From assembly GCA_964644555.1 (NCBI GenBank), contig CAZXWI010000101.1, positions 1-5,628 of the forward strand: a stretch of 5,628 nt of DNA, given 5' to 3'. Made by a program: the position numbers and the translations under genes. The stretch is from RUG14186 sp964644555 (lineage in GTDB: Bacteria; Bacillota; Clostridia; Eubacteriales; Anaerofustaceae). This document shows, one piece after another, positions 1-5,494 of this stretch (the first letter of the stretch is position 1; each line of letters begins with the position of its first letter). The notes under the pieces were generated by a model. It saw nothing but the letters and a program-made list of their open reading frames with translations, was not told where the DNA came from and did no database searches.

Positions 1-11
1 CCCATCATCAT
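1..11 (-). CDS. Possible start of a further leftward gene (runs off the window)
   Basis: Reading leftward, the prfA stop codon is part of TAATGATGATG, so an ATG overlaps the stop by one base and two more ATGs follow in frame. This layout is typical of a translationally coupled downstream gene. In many bacteria prfA is followed by prmC, the methyltransferase that modifies the glutamine of the release-factor GGQ motif, but only three or four codons are visible, so the identity cannot be read here. It could also be a chance run of ATG triplets. Confidence 0.25.
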
Positions 12-1072
12 TACGCCTTCATTTTCTCCGCTCTGTCATTGGTTATGAGCGCATCAATGATTTCATCGATATCGCCGTCCAAAACTTCGTTGAGTTTATA
101 AAGTGTAAGGTTTATTCTGTGATCCGTGATACGACCTTGCGGGAAATTGTAGGTACGGATTCTTTCGCTTCTGTCACCGCTTCCGACTTGGCTCTTTCTG
201 TCTTCCGATATCGCTTCCTGCTGTTTTCTCGTTTCTATTTCAAGTAGTCTTGATTTAAGAATTTTAAGAGCTTTGTCTTTGTTTTTAAGCTGTGATTTTT
301 CATCCTGACAAGCAACCACAAGCCCCGATGGCAAGTGAGTGATTCGAACTGCCGAGTCGGTTGTATTAACGCTTTGTCCGCCGTTTCCGCTGGAACGGTA
401 AACATCGATTCTTAAGTCATTCGGATCGATTTCAACCTCAACATCTTCTGCTTCCGGCAAAACCGCTACTGTAGCTGCCGATGTATGAATTCTTCCGCCG
501 CTTTCCGTTTCGGGAACACGCTGTACACGGTGGGTGCCGCTTTCGTATTTGAGCCTTGAATATGCACCATGCCCTTTTAAAAGCACGATTACTTCTTTAT
601 AGCCGCCGATTCCTATTTCTGTGGAGCTTAAAAGCTCGGTTTTGTAGCGGTGTCTTTCGGCATATCTTAAATACATTCTGAGAAGATCGCCTGCAAAGAG
701 AGCTGCTTCATCTCCTCCAACGCCTGCACGAATTTCCACCAAAACGTTTTTGTCGTCATTGGGGTCTTTTGGAAGAAGCAATACTTTCAATTCTTCCTCT
801 GTTTCGGCAATCTTTGCATTGAGTGAGCTGATATCCTCATGAAGCATTTGCTTGAATTCATCGTCTGGGTTGTCTTCGAGCATGGCTTTGTTGTCGGCTA
901 ATTGCTGGTTTAAGTCGGCATATTCTTCGTATTTTGTAACGATAGGCTCCAAAGCCGCACGCTCTTTCATGATTTCTCTGTATTTATTTTGATTGGAAAT
1001 TATTTCCGGTTTTGATATTTCTTCTGTAAGACTTTCAAACTTTGTTTTAAGTCCGGCAAGTTTCTCTAACAT
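11..1072 (-). CDS. prfA: Peptide chain release factor 1 (RF1)
   Basis: This class-I release factor recognises UAA and UAG stop codons in the ribosomal A site and triggers hydrolysis of peptidyl-tRNA in the cytoplasm. The 353-residue product has the usual RF1 length. Visible signatures in order: an N-terminal helical coiled-coil region (about 1-100), the RAGVGGDEA motif (115-123), the codon-recognition tripeptide in its RF1 form P-E-T (187-189, within HRVQRVPETE), and the catalytic GGQ loop (231-233, within SSGNGGQSVNTT). The P-x-T tripeptide excludes RF2, which carries S-P-F. The start is supported by GGAGGA at 1083-1078, five bases before ATG. It lies 54 bases downstream of the helicase-loader gene on the same strand, with a promoter candidate in the gap. 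The stop overlaps a possible next start (TAATG). Nothing looks broken. Confidence 0.97.
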   Translation of the reverse strand: MLEKLAGLKTKFESLTEEISKPEIISNQNKYREIMKERAALEPIVTKYEEYADLNQQLADNKAMLEDNPDDEFKQMLHEDISSLNAKIAETEEELKVLLLPKDPNDDKNVLVEIRAGVGGDEAALFAGDLLRMYLRYAERHRYKTELLSSTEIGIGGYKEVIVLLKGHGAYSRLKYESGTHRVQRVPETESGGRIHTSAATVAVLPEAEDVEVEIDPNDLRIDVYRSSGNGGQSVNTTDSAVRITHLPSGLVVACQDEKSQLKNKDKALKILKSRLLEIETRKQQEAISEDRKSQVGSGDRSERIRTYNFPQGRITDHRINLTLYKLNEVLDGDIDEIIDALITNDRAEKMKA

Positions 1073-1077
1073 AATTT

Positions 1078-1120
1078 TCCTCCAACAATTTATTATACAT
1101 TAGCAAGCTGTTTAATTCAA
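1078..1120 (-). promoter_or_regulatory. Promoter candidate and ribosome binding site of prfA
   Basis: On the minus strand TTGAAT (1120-1115) and a perfect TATAAT (1097-1092) are separated by 17 bases, the optimal spacing for a housekeeping sigma-A promoter. The ribosome binding site GGAGGA is at 1083-1078. Transcription would start near 1086, giving a very short leader of roughly a dozen bases that is essentially just the Shine-Dalgarno sequence. The spacing is close but possible. prfA may also be reached by read-through from the upstream genes, because no terminator hairpin is seen in this gap. Confidence 0.55.
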
Positions 1121-1126
1121 TGCAAT

Positions 1127-2065
1127 TTATTGTTTTTTTAGAGCGTCTATTTTTATTTTCATGCGGATATCTTCTTTGGGCATCTTGATTCCGTCGCAGT
1201 TACCGAACATTCGGGATACAAGCCTTTCTCCGTATTTTAGTTTAAGCTCGTTTGCCGTAAGGTTTGTCGTAACGACTATTGGCAGGCTTAGGTTCGTTCT
1301 TTCGTTGAAAATATTAAAGAATATGTTTTCGGCAAAGTCCGTTTGTCGCTCTGTGCCTAAATCATCGATTATCAAAAGGTCACATTTTTGTATGAAGCTT
1401 GAAAAACTCTTATCCGATTCTCCTATAGCTTCTTTTGTCATTTCATCGATTATGCGGTATGCTGTTACGCAAAGCACTGTATATCCTTTACTTATTATTT
1501 CCTTTGCTATGCAATGAGAAAAAAATGTTTTGCCTGTACCCGTTTTTCCCATAAGGAGCAGACACGGTTTTTTAATGTCAAATTCTTCCACATATGCTTT
1601 ACATTTTTTTACCGCCGAAAGCGCCTTCGTTTTGTCGGATTCATCGGTATATATGTTTTCATCGAATGAATCAAATGAATCCCTTTGCAAAACATCGGTC
1701 AAATCAAATGCTTCGAAACAGCGGTGCATTATATATTGGTTAAGGCAGGAACACATCTTGTTGTGAGAATATCCCGTGTCGTTGCATTTATCGCATAGGG
1801 GCTTATAAATAACACAGCCTTCGTCAATGTTTTTATTTTTTAGGGCAATGTTAAATTCATTTTCCATTTCGTCGCATATTTTTTCTGCCTCGGAATATGA
1901 TAATTCACCCTTAATTTGCCTTATCCATGTATCATTTATTTTCTTTTTTATTTCGCAGAGTGTTGAGTCGTTTTCGATTATTGCACTTTTTTGTTTTTCG
2001 TGCTCGTCTTTTCTTTTGCGAATCATTTCCGAATATGCTCTTTTGGCATCACTGATTATACTCAT
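1127..2065 (-). CDS. DnaC/DnaI-like replicative helicase loader ATPase (IstB-like AAA+)
   Basis: This is probably the AAA+ ATPase that loads the replicative helicase onto DNA during replication initiation or restart. The 312-residue protein has a charged helical N-terminus (about 1-80), then a small zinc-binding knuckle with cysteines 91, 94, 105 and 107 (CDKCNDTGY...CSC), and a C-terminal AAA+ module. That module has Walker A GKTGTGKT (173-180), Walker B LLIIDDLG (230-237), a sensor-1 stretch VVTTNL (264-269) and conserved arginines in ERLVSRM (280-286). The zinc knuckle plus AAA+ order matches the DnaC/DnaI family of Firmicutes and phages, and no transposase accompanies it, so the IstB transposition helper is less likely. 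The gene starts 2 bases after the DnaD-domain gene, and its ribosome binding site GGAGAT (2079-2074) lies inside that gene's end, so the two are surely co-expressed. Family assignment is firm; the exact role is inferred. Confidence 0.9.
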   Translation of the reverse strand: MSIISDAKRAYSEMIRKRKDEHEKQKSAIIENDSTLCEIKKKINDTWIRQIKGELSYSEAEKICDEMENEFNIALKNKNIDEGCVIYKPLCDKCNDTGYSHNKMCSCLNQYIMHRCFEAFDLTDVLQRDSFDSFDENIYTDESDKTKALSAVKKCKAYVEEFDIKKPCLLLMGKTGTGKTFFSHCIAKEIISKGYTVLCVTAYRIIDEMTKEAIGESDKSFSSFIQKCDLLIIDDLGTERQTDFAENIFFNIFNERTNLSLPIVVTTNLTANELKLKYGERLVSRMFGNCDGIKMPKEDIRMKIKIDALKKQ

Positions 2066-2067
2066 TT

Positions 2068-2997
2068 TTATTCATCTCCGAATAATGCTCTCTCAAGCAT
2101 TTCTACATCGTAATCGTGTTCGTCCTCAAGGCGAGTTTTGCCCGATTTGTAGTTTTTCGTTGCGCTCTTAGGAGGATTCGGTGTATCCTTTCCTTCGTGC
2201 CAAGCAGTGAGGATTTTGTCTATATAGGCAAAATTCGGCTTTGTTATTTTGAGGGTTTCGTCGCAAGCTTTTTTGATTATGTCCATATCAAAGCCGTATT
2301 CGTTAAACCACTTGTCCATCATTTCACGCTGAGGCGTGGTGGGGGAGGCATAAATGCCGAGGTAATTGAGAATATCTTTGTTTCTCTTGTTGGTGGCTTC
2401 TCTTTTTTGGATATAATCTTGAAGTTGGTCGTAGGTCTGAATACCCAAATCGTGATATATATCCGCCATACTGTCCCAATAATTGATAATGCGCTTATCT
2501 CTTTTTATACAGTCCTCAATGAGAAGAACTACGGTCTGTATGGAGAATTTGTATTTATCTATCCAGTCGAGGATTATTTCCTGCTCGTTGTGAGCAAGAA
2601 GTCTGCCCAGTTTGTTTTCTATATCCTTAAACATTTCGGTGTATTTTCGTGAGGTCGTTTTCTTGATTTTCTTTTGAGCCGTCATTCCCGGAATAAAGAG
2701 CATTGGCGGAATGGACAAAAACTGTATATAGCAGCTGTCCTCTTCATTATCAAGAAGAACTATTCCTTCGCTTTCCCAATACTTCCAAGCTTTTGCTACA
2801 TCGCTCTCGTTTAAGCCGAGCACCTCCGCAATTTCCGTATCGGACATTCCCTTTCCGCTGTTGCAGCATTTCAGCCCATAAAGATATATCTTAACAAACT
2901 CACCCCTTGCTTTGGGCATGAAGTGATTTATAAATGCATTTTCGACAACAGTAACGCCCATATCATCGATCGGGGCGTTGAATTCGTATCTGTTCAT
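2068..2997 (-). CDS. DnaD-domain replication initiation (primosome) protein
   Basis: DnaD-domain proteins remodel DNA and help recruit the helicase with its loader at origins and stalled forks. The 309-residue protein begins with a winged-helix-like region (about 30-95, including MSDTEIAEVLGLNESDVAKAW). Two DnaB_2-type helical repeats follow, at about 118-195 and 203-270. The second carries the classic YxxxIxxxW signature (Y258, I262, W266, in YIDKILTAW); in the first it is degenerate (Y173, M177, Y181). A charged linker leads to a short C-terminal peptide (DVEMLERALFGDE) that could be a protein-interaction tail. The architecture with two such domains fits clostridial DnaD-like proteins, and whether it equals DnaD or DnaB of Bacillus cannot be told. 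The start ATG has GGAG at 3006-3003, five bases upstream. The ATPase gene follows after 2 bases, matching the functional link between DnaD and the helicase loader. Confidence 0.92.
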   Translation of the reverse strand: MNRYEFNAPIDDMGVTVVENAFINHFMPKARGEFVKIYLYGLKCCNSGKGMSDTEIAEVLGLNESDVAKAWKYWESEGIVLLDNEEDSCYIQFLSIPPMLFIPGMTAQKKIKKTTSRKYTEMFKDIENKLGRLLAHNEQEIILDWIDKYKFSIQTVVLLIEDCIKRDKRIINYWDSMADIYHDLGIQTYDQLQDYIQKREATNKRNKDILNYLGIYASPTTPQREMMDKWFNEYGFDMDIIKKACDETLKITKPNFAYIDKILTAWHEGKDTPNPPKSATKNYKSGKTRLEDEHDYDVEMLERALFGDE

Positions 2998-3035
2998 ATC
3001 ATCTCCGTGAATTAATTCTAATAAAGTGCTAAAAT

Positions 3036-3066
3036 ATTATATCATACTTTGACGATTTGTTGTAAA
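3036..3066 (-). promoter_or_regulatory. Promoter candidate for the DnaD-domain gene
   Basis: The minus strand carries a perfect extended -10 element, TG-A-TATAAT (3044-3036). A weak -35 lies upstream: TTTACA at 3066-3061 (19-base spacing) or TTACAA at 3065-3060 (18-base spacing). An extended -10 tolerates a poor -35. Transcription would begin near 3029, leaving a leader of about 30 bases before the DnaD start. The site overlaps the divergent promoter region of the exoribonuclease gene, so the two directions may compete for polymerase. Confidence 0.6.
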
Positions 3067-3077
3067 ATATTAGTAAT
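3049..3077 (+). promoter_or_regulatory. Weak promoter candidate for the yhaM operon
   Basis: TTGACG (3049-3054) is a near-consensus -35, but 17 bases downstream the -10 position reads AGTAAT (3072-3077), matching only four of six consensus bases. A second option, TACTAT at 3085-3090 paired with TTGTAA at 3060-3065, is no better. The ribosome binding site AGGAGA (3095-3100) precedes the yhaM start at 3105. A promoter must lie in this short divergent gap, but which pair of boxes is used is uncertain. Confidence 0.35.
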
Positions 3078-3104
3078 CTTTATTTACTATATTTAGGAGA
3101 ATAT

Positions 3105-4118
3105 ATGCTGAATCCAAATTATTCTAAAGGACAAAAATTAGAAGATGCTATCTTCCTGATAAAGAAGTTTGAAGTAAAGCAGGCAAAAAACGGCAGTTTC
3201 TTTGCCGACATAACATTTTCGGATAATCAGGGAGAGATAACCGCAAAAATGTGGGATGTATCCGCAGAGTTTGCCGCATCATACGATGTCGGAAAATTTG
3301 CCAAAGTTTCCGCAGTCGTACAGACTTACAATGAAAGCCTTCAGCTTATTGTCAACAAAATTGCTTTGGTTATTCCGAGTCAGGAAGAGCTGATGAATCT
3401 TATCGAGTGCGCACCGTATCCGTCGGATAAAATGTATAACAAAATCGTTCAGGTAATAAGTGAGGGGAAAAACGAAGATATCAAAAAAATCACATTGTAT
3501 CTTCTTGAGCAAAACAAAGACAAGCTTTTGTATTACCCTGCGGCAAAAAGCTTTCACCATGCTGTAAAGGGTGGGCTTTTGTATCACACGTATTCCATGC
3601 TCAGAAGTGCAAAAGCACTTTTGGAGATATACGATTTTATGGATAACGAATTGGTATATGCCGGAGTTACTCTTCATGATATTTGCAAACTCAAAGAAAT
3701 TATGAGCGACGAAAACGGCATTGCCGATAATTACACCACCGAGGGCAAGCTTTTGGGGCATATCACAATGATGGTATGTGAAATTCAATCAGCGGCTGAA
3801 AAACTGAAGATTGATCCCGAAGTGGCTCTGCTTTTAAAACATATGGTACTATCACATCATTTCTATCCCGAATTCGGCAGTCCTGTAATGCCCATGTTCC
3901 CAGAGGCTGAACTGCTCCATTACTTGGATGTTTTGGATTCGAGAATGGATCAGTTTAAGAAAACGATGAATGCAACCCCCGAAAAGGAGTTTTCCGATAA
4001 AGTATGGATATTGGATAAACGAAGCGTGTACAACCACGGTTTGCAAAACAAAGTTTACGAAGAAGAAACTGAAAACAACAAAGAAGAAAATGAAGAAATC
4101 AAGGAGAATGAGAAATAA
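3105..4118 (+). CDS. yhaM: 3'-5' exoribonuclease YhaM (OB-fold plus HD domain)
   Basis: YhaM-family enzymes are metal-dependent nucleases that trim RNA (and in vitro single-stranded DNA) from the 3' end, contributing to RNA turnover in Firmicutes. The 337-residue protein has an N-terminal OB-fold (about 15-90, with DNQGEITAKMWD at 40-51) and a C-terminal HD-type phosphohydrolase domain. Its metal ligands are visible as HH (151-152) and H161 in HHAVKGGLLYHT, the HD pair H191-D192 in LHDICKL, H219 and H246 as well as HH 251-252. The sequence FGSPVMPMFPEAELLHYLDVLDSRM (257-281) is the usual family ending of the HD core. It is slightly longer than the Bacillus protein (314 residues, from memory) because of an acidic glutamate/asparagine/lysine-rich tail after about 318. 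The start is supported by AGGAGA four bases upstream. Its stop overlaps the next start (TAATG), indicating an operon. Confidence 0.93.
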   Translation: MLNPNYSKGQKLEDAIFLIKKFEVKQAKNGSFFADITFSDNQGEITAKMWDVSAEFAASYDVGKFAKVSAVVQTYNESLQLIVNKIALVIPSQEELMNLIECAPYPSDKMYNKIVQVISEGKNEDIKKITLYLLEQNKDKLLYYPAAKSFHHAVKGGLLYHTYSMLRSAKALLEIYDFMDNELVYAGVTLHDICKLKEIMSDENGIADNYTTEGKLLGHITMMVCEIQSAAEKLKIDPEVALLLKHMVLSHHFYPEFGSPVMPMFPEAELLHYLDVLDSRMDQFKKTMNATPEKEFSDKVWILDKRSVYNHGLQNKVYEEETENNKEENEEIKENEK

Positions 4119-4633
4119 TGTCATTTATAGATTATATAGGAATAGCGTTTATTTTAATGGCTGTATTAACTGTATGGCAAACCATTAAATCAAAAAAGAA
4201 ATTAGGGGAAGTAAAAAGGCTCACTTTAGGCGGATTCAAATACTCCGACAAATCACAAATAATTCTTGTGCTTTTGTGCTTGGTGCTTTGGGTATGGTCG
4301 GTATTTTCCGATATTGAGTATGCATTAAACAGCGTATTTACATATGCATTTTTGGTTGCTATGGCAATACTCTTATTATCAAACCTTATCCAGCTTTTCA
4401 CAAAGCCCGGTTTTTATACCACGGGTGTGGCTACAGGCTCAATGATAACATCGTATAAAGATATAAGATCATACGAAGTTTTAAACGACAAAAAAGATGC
4501 AAACATTCTTTACATCTACTTTAACGGCGGTTCAAGATTTTTCAGCAGCACAAGGCTCGTTATTAAAAAAGATGAATTAGCCGAAATCAAAAAATTGATA
4601 AAGAAAGAGTGTTCGTTGCACACAGGTAAATAA
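4118..4633 (+). CDS. Small membrane protein with three predicted helices, unknown function
   Basis: The 171-residue product has three hydrophobic segments: about residues 4-22, 47-65 and 72-93. A polar loop with several lysines (25-46) lies between the first two. A soluble C-terminal part (about 97-171) follows, containing GFYTTGVATGSMITSYKDIRSYEVL and a lysine-rich final helix. The C-terminal layout (glycine-rich entry, a 'I-x-Y-K-D-I-x-S-Y' stretch, then beta strands) resembles the DUF5673 group of clostridial membrane proteins, but I assign that only tentatively. ATG overlaps the yhaM stop by one base, and AAGGAG (4101-4106) within the end of yhaM, about 11 bases away, can serve as ribosome binding site, so translation is probably coupled. 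No terminator hairpin follows before the riboswitch promoter region. No catalytic motif is seen and function is not known; coupling to an exoribonuclease suggests, but does not show, a link to RNA metabolism at the membrane. Confidence 0.8.
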   Translation: MSFIDYIGIAFILMAVLTVWQTIKSKKKLGEVKRLTLGGFKYSDKSQIILVLLCLVLWVWSVFSDIEYALNSVFTYAFLVAMAILLLSNLIQLFTKPGFYTTGVATGSMITSYKDIRSYEVLNDKKDANILYIYFNGGSRFFSSTRLVIKKDELAEIKKLIKKECSLHTGK

Positions 4634-4658
4634 AATTATTGAAATTAGCAAAAAATAT

Positions 4659-4686
4659 TTGCAATTTTTATAAAATGTGATAATAT
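4659..4686 (+). promoter_or_regulatory. Promoter candidate for the riboswitch transcript
   Basis: TTGCAA (4659-4664) and TAATAT (4681-4686) are separated by 16 bases. An alternative -10 is the extended form TG-T-GATAAT (4676-4684), and TATAGT (4684-4689) also lies close by. Any of these would start transcription around 4692-4697, just before the structured RNA. The region is very AT-rich, so chance matches are likely, but the position exactly between the operon end and the riboswitch fits. Confidence 0.5.
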
Positions 4687-4708
4687 AGTACCAGTTTAAT
4701 ACACCATC

Positions 4709-4890
4709 CGAATCCAGAGGAACGCACATAAGAGAGTTTAGGCATGGTAGCCGAAAGCGAGTGCACTGGCCGAATTAGGTCAACTGTATTGCGGAGCAAA
4801 GATTCATTTTATGCCATTGCAATAGTGAACAAAATAGCTATTGTGAGAAGGCGAATCTAAGCGATGATGCATAGCCAGGAGAATTATTCG
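4709..4890 (+). ncRNA. Cobalamin (B12) riboswitch, divergent
   Basis: The 3' half matches the cobalamin-riboswitch core in order: an ACTGT element followed by TTGCGGAGC (4783-4797), ATGCCATTG (4811-4819, close to the usual GCCACTG), GAGAAGGCG (4845-4853), and GATGATGCATAGCCAGGAGA (4863-4882), which is the B12 box with its preceding GATGA. Supporting stems are CGAAT 4709-4713 with ATTCG 4886-4890 (P1-like closing helix), AGATTC 4800-4805 with GAATCT 4853-4858, CAATAG 4820-4825 with CTATTG 4838-4843, and GGCC 4768-4771 with GGTC 4778-4781. The 5' domain is unusual: the well-conserved GGTG motif of P3 is not seen, and the B12 box lacks its usual ACCTGCC end, being followed by ATTATTCG. Riboswitches of this family bind adenosyl- or methylcobalamin and normally switch off B12 synthesis, uptake or B12-independent enzymes. 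A terminator follows directly, pointing to transcriptional control, but no controlled gene is visible to the window end. Confidence 0.72.
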
Positions 4891-4915
4891 TTACACATAA
4901 TATTTATTAGTGTGA
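4891..4915 (+). other. AT-rich hairpin between riboswitch and terminator
   Basis: ACAC (4893-4896), a bulged A, and TAAT (4898-4901) pair with ATTA (4906-4909) and GTGT (4910-4913), leaving an ATTT loop. The stem may extend by a wobble and an A-T pair. It lies one base after the riboswitch closing helix and four bases before the terminator stem, where expression-platform structures are expected. No alternative pairing with the terminator arms was found. Confidence 0.55.
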
Positions 4916-4917
4916 TT

Positions 4918-4958
4918 ACCGTAAGGCGTGAATTTGGATTTAAGTCTTACGGTTTTTT
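4918..4958 (+). terminator. Rho-independent terminator after the riboswitch
   Basis: ACCGTAAG (4918-4925) pairs perfectly with CTTACGGT (4946-4953), an 8-bp stem with a 20-base loop, followed by a run of six T (4953-4958). This is the clearest terminator in the window. It could be the regulated output of the riboswitch or the 3' end of a constitutive transcript of about 260 bases. The loop contains TGGATT (4935-4940), complementary to AATCCA (4711-4716) beside the riboswitch P1 strand, which may be a long-range contact or chance. Confidence 0.85.
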
Positions 4959-5032
4959 ATTTGCAAGTATGTATTAAATCTAAAATTTGATATAGTATTC
5001 CCCCGTACTCCATGGAATATTATATATACAAC

Positions 5033-5073
5033 GAATGCCTAAATGAATATTTTGCGCACTTCATCAGGCATTC
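5033..5073. repeat. Two-tier inverted repeat (long hairpin)
   Basis: GAATGCCT (5033-5040) pairs with AGGCATTC (5066-5073), and inside it ATGAA (5043-5047) pairs with TTCAT (5060-5064) around a 12-base loop. The two stems are separated by two bases on one side and one on the other, so they could stack into a nearly continuous 13-bp hairpin. No T-run follows, so it is not a standard terminator. Confidence 0.6.
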
Positions 5074-5153
5074 ACCCCAAATTTCCCTTTTAAGTGGGGG
5101 TGTTTCGGTAAGATAATTATATCAATTTTTTAAATTATTTAAACCACACCCCC
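5073..5153. repeat. Three G/C-tract arms with two mutually exclusive pairings
   Basis: GGGGGTGT (5096-5103) can pair upstream with CACCCC (5073-5078, six pairs using GGGGTG 5097-5102) or downstream with ACACCCCC (5146-5153, eight pairs). The middle arm cannot do both. Such competing helices are the hallmark of attenuators and riboswitch platforms, although the loops here are long (18 and 42 bases) and the intervening 5109-5143 is almost pure A and T. Confidence 0.45.
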
Positions 5154-5184
5154 GAAATAAATTGACAAATATGCAAAATGGGTG

Positions 5185-5211
5185 AACGGAAAAAAAGAAT
5201 ACTTTTCCGTT
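5185..5211. repeat. 9-bp inverted repeat
   Basis: AACGGAAAA (5185-5193) is perfectly complementary to TTTTCCGTT (5203-5211) with a 9-base loop. On the plus strand the 3' arm runs into TATTC, and on the minus strand the stem is followed by CACCC, so a terminator role is weak in both directions. Confidence 0.5.
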
Positions 5212-5273
5212 TATTCAAAAAGATTTTCCGAAATAATAAAATTTAAGAAAGGAATATCAAAGTTAGGTATGGT

Positions 5274-5348
5274 ATGGTTCTTATGTTAAGCGTAGTAGCA
5301 TTAATGGGAACTATGGTATACAAAAAGGAAAAAGTATGTAATAAGTAA
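5274..5348 (+). CDS. Doubtful small hydrophobic peptide, 24 residues
   Basis: ATG at 5274 opens a 24-codon frame ending in TAA at 5346-5348. The peptide (MVLMLSVVALMGTMVYKKEK then VCNK) has a hydrophobic stretch of about 16 residues followed by a lysine-rich end, the look of a small single-pass membrane peptide. Against it, the good ribosome binding site AAAGGA (5248-5253) is 20 bases away, too far, and a competing ATG at 5269 in another frame gives only six codons. No homologue is recognised. It may be real, or a chance frame. Confidence 0.2.
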   Translation: MVLMLSVVALMGTMVYKKEKVCNK

Positions 5349-5354
5349 AAGCTT

Positions 5355-5401
5355 ATAACAAAAAAACTAAATACGAAGACACCTACTAAGGTGACTTCGT
5401 G
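5355..5401 (-). terminator. Hairpin with T-run on the minus strand
   Basis: ACGAAG (5373-5378) pairs with CTTCGT (5395-5400), then after one A-A mismatch CACCT (5380-5384) pairs with AGGTG (5389-5393) around an ACTA loop. Read leftward, the stem is followed by ATTTAG and then seven T (the A-run at 5360-5366), resembling a rho-independent terminator with a slightly offset T-run. It would stop transcription arriving from beyond the right edge. On the plus strand it is followed by purines only. Confidence 0.45.
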
Positions 5402-5414
5402 AAAAGAAAAAAAT

Positions 5415-5427
5415 AAAACGAAGTTTT
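5415..5427. repeat. Palindrome AAAAC-GAA-GTTTT, first copy of the AAACGAAGTTT motif
   Basis: AAAAC (5415-5419) and GTTTT (5423-5427) flank GAA. It shares the 11-base core with the palindrome at 5580-5594. ACGAAG also occurs at the base of the hairpin at 5373, giving three ACGAAG occurrences in about 220 bases. Confidence 0.4.
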
Positions 5428-5431
5428 ACTC

Positions 5432-5482
5432 CTCGGCTTTGTGTTTAGAGCCGAGAGGTGAAATTTTTAGATTTCATTTTTT
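5432..5482 (+). terminator. Two consecutive hairpins followed by a T-run
   Basis: CTCGGCT (5432-5438) pairs with AGCCGAG (5449-5455), a GC-rich 7-bp stem with a 10-base loop. Three bases later TGAAAT (5459-5464) pairs with ATTTCA (5471-5476), followed by six T (5477-5482). The second stem alone is too AT-rich to be a strong terminator, but the pair together with the T-run could terminate plus-strand transcripts. A small plus-strand RNA ending here is possible. Confidence 0.4.
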
Positions 5483-5494
5483 GTCTTTTCTCTG

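Noticed and set aside
2116..2652. 178-codon open frame on the plus strand opposite the DnaD-domain gene
   Set aside because: It is fully antisense to a well-supported gene, has no ribosome binding site and its translation shows no recognisable domain; it is a shadow frame.
3279..3788. 169-codon open frame on the minus strand opposite yhaM
   Set aside because: It lies inside the exoribonuclease gene on the other strand and has no motif or start signal.
4708..4725. Resemblance of CCGAATCC...GGAACGC to the cyclic-di-AMP (ydaO) riboswitch
   Set aside because: Only a short 5' segment is similar; the remaining ydaO landmarks are absent while the B12 landmarks are present in order.
4891..4958. ANTAR-target dual hairpin, as in B12-controlled eut small RNAs
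   Set aside because: The two hairpins have loops of 4 and 20 bases, not the paired six-base loops with A at position 1 and G at position 4.
5012..5116. 34-codon frame on the plus strand starting at the ATG in CCATGG
   Set aside because: The bases upstream are CCCCCGTACTCC, the opposite of a ribosome binding site, and the frame runs through two inverted repeats; likely chance.
5162..5167. Perfect -35 box TTGACA
   Set aside because: At 16-18 bases downstream the sequence is AACGGA-like, with no -10 element, so I do not call a promoter.
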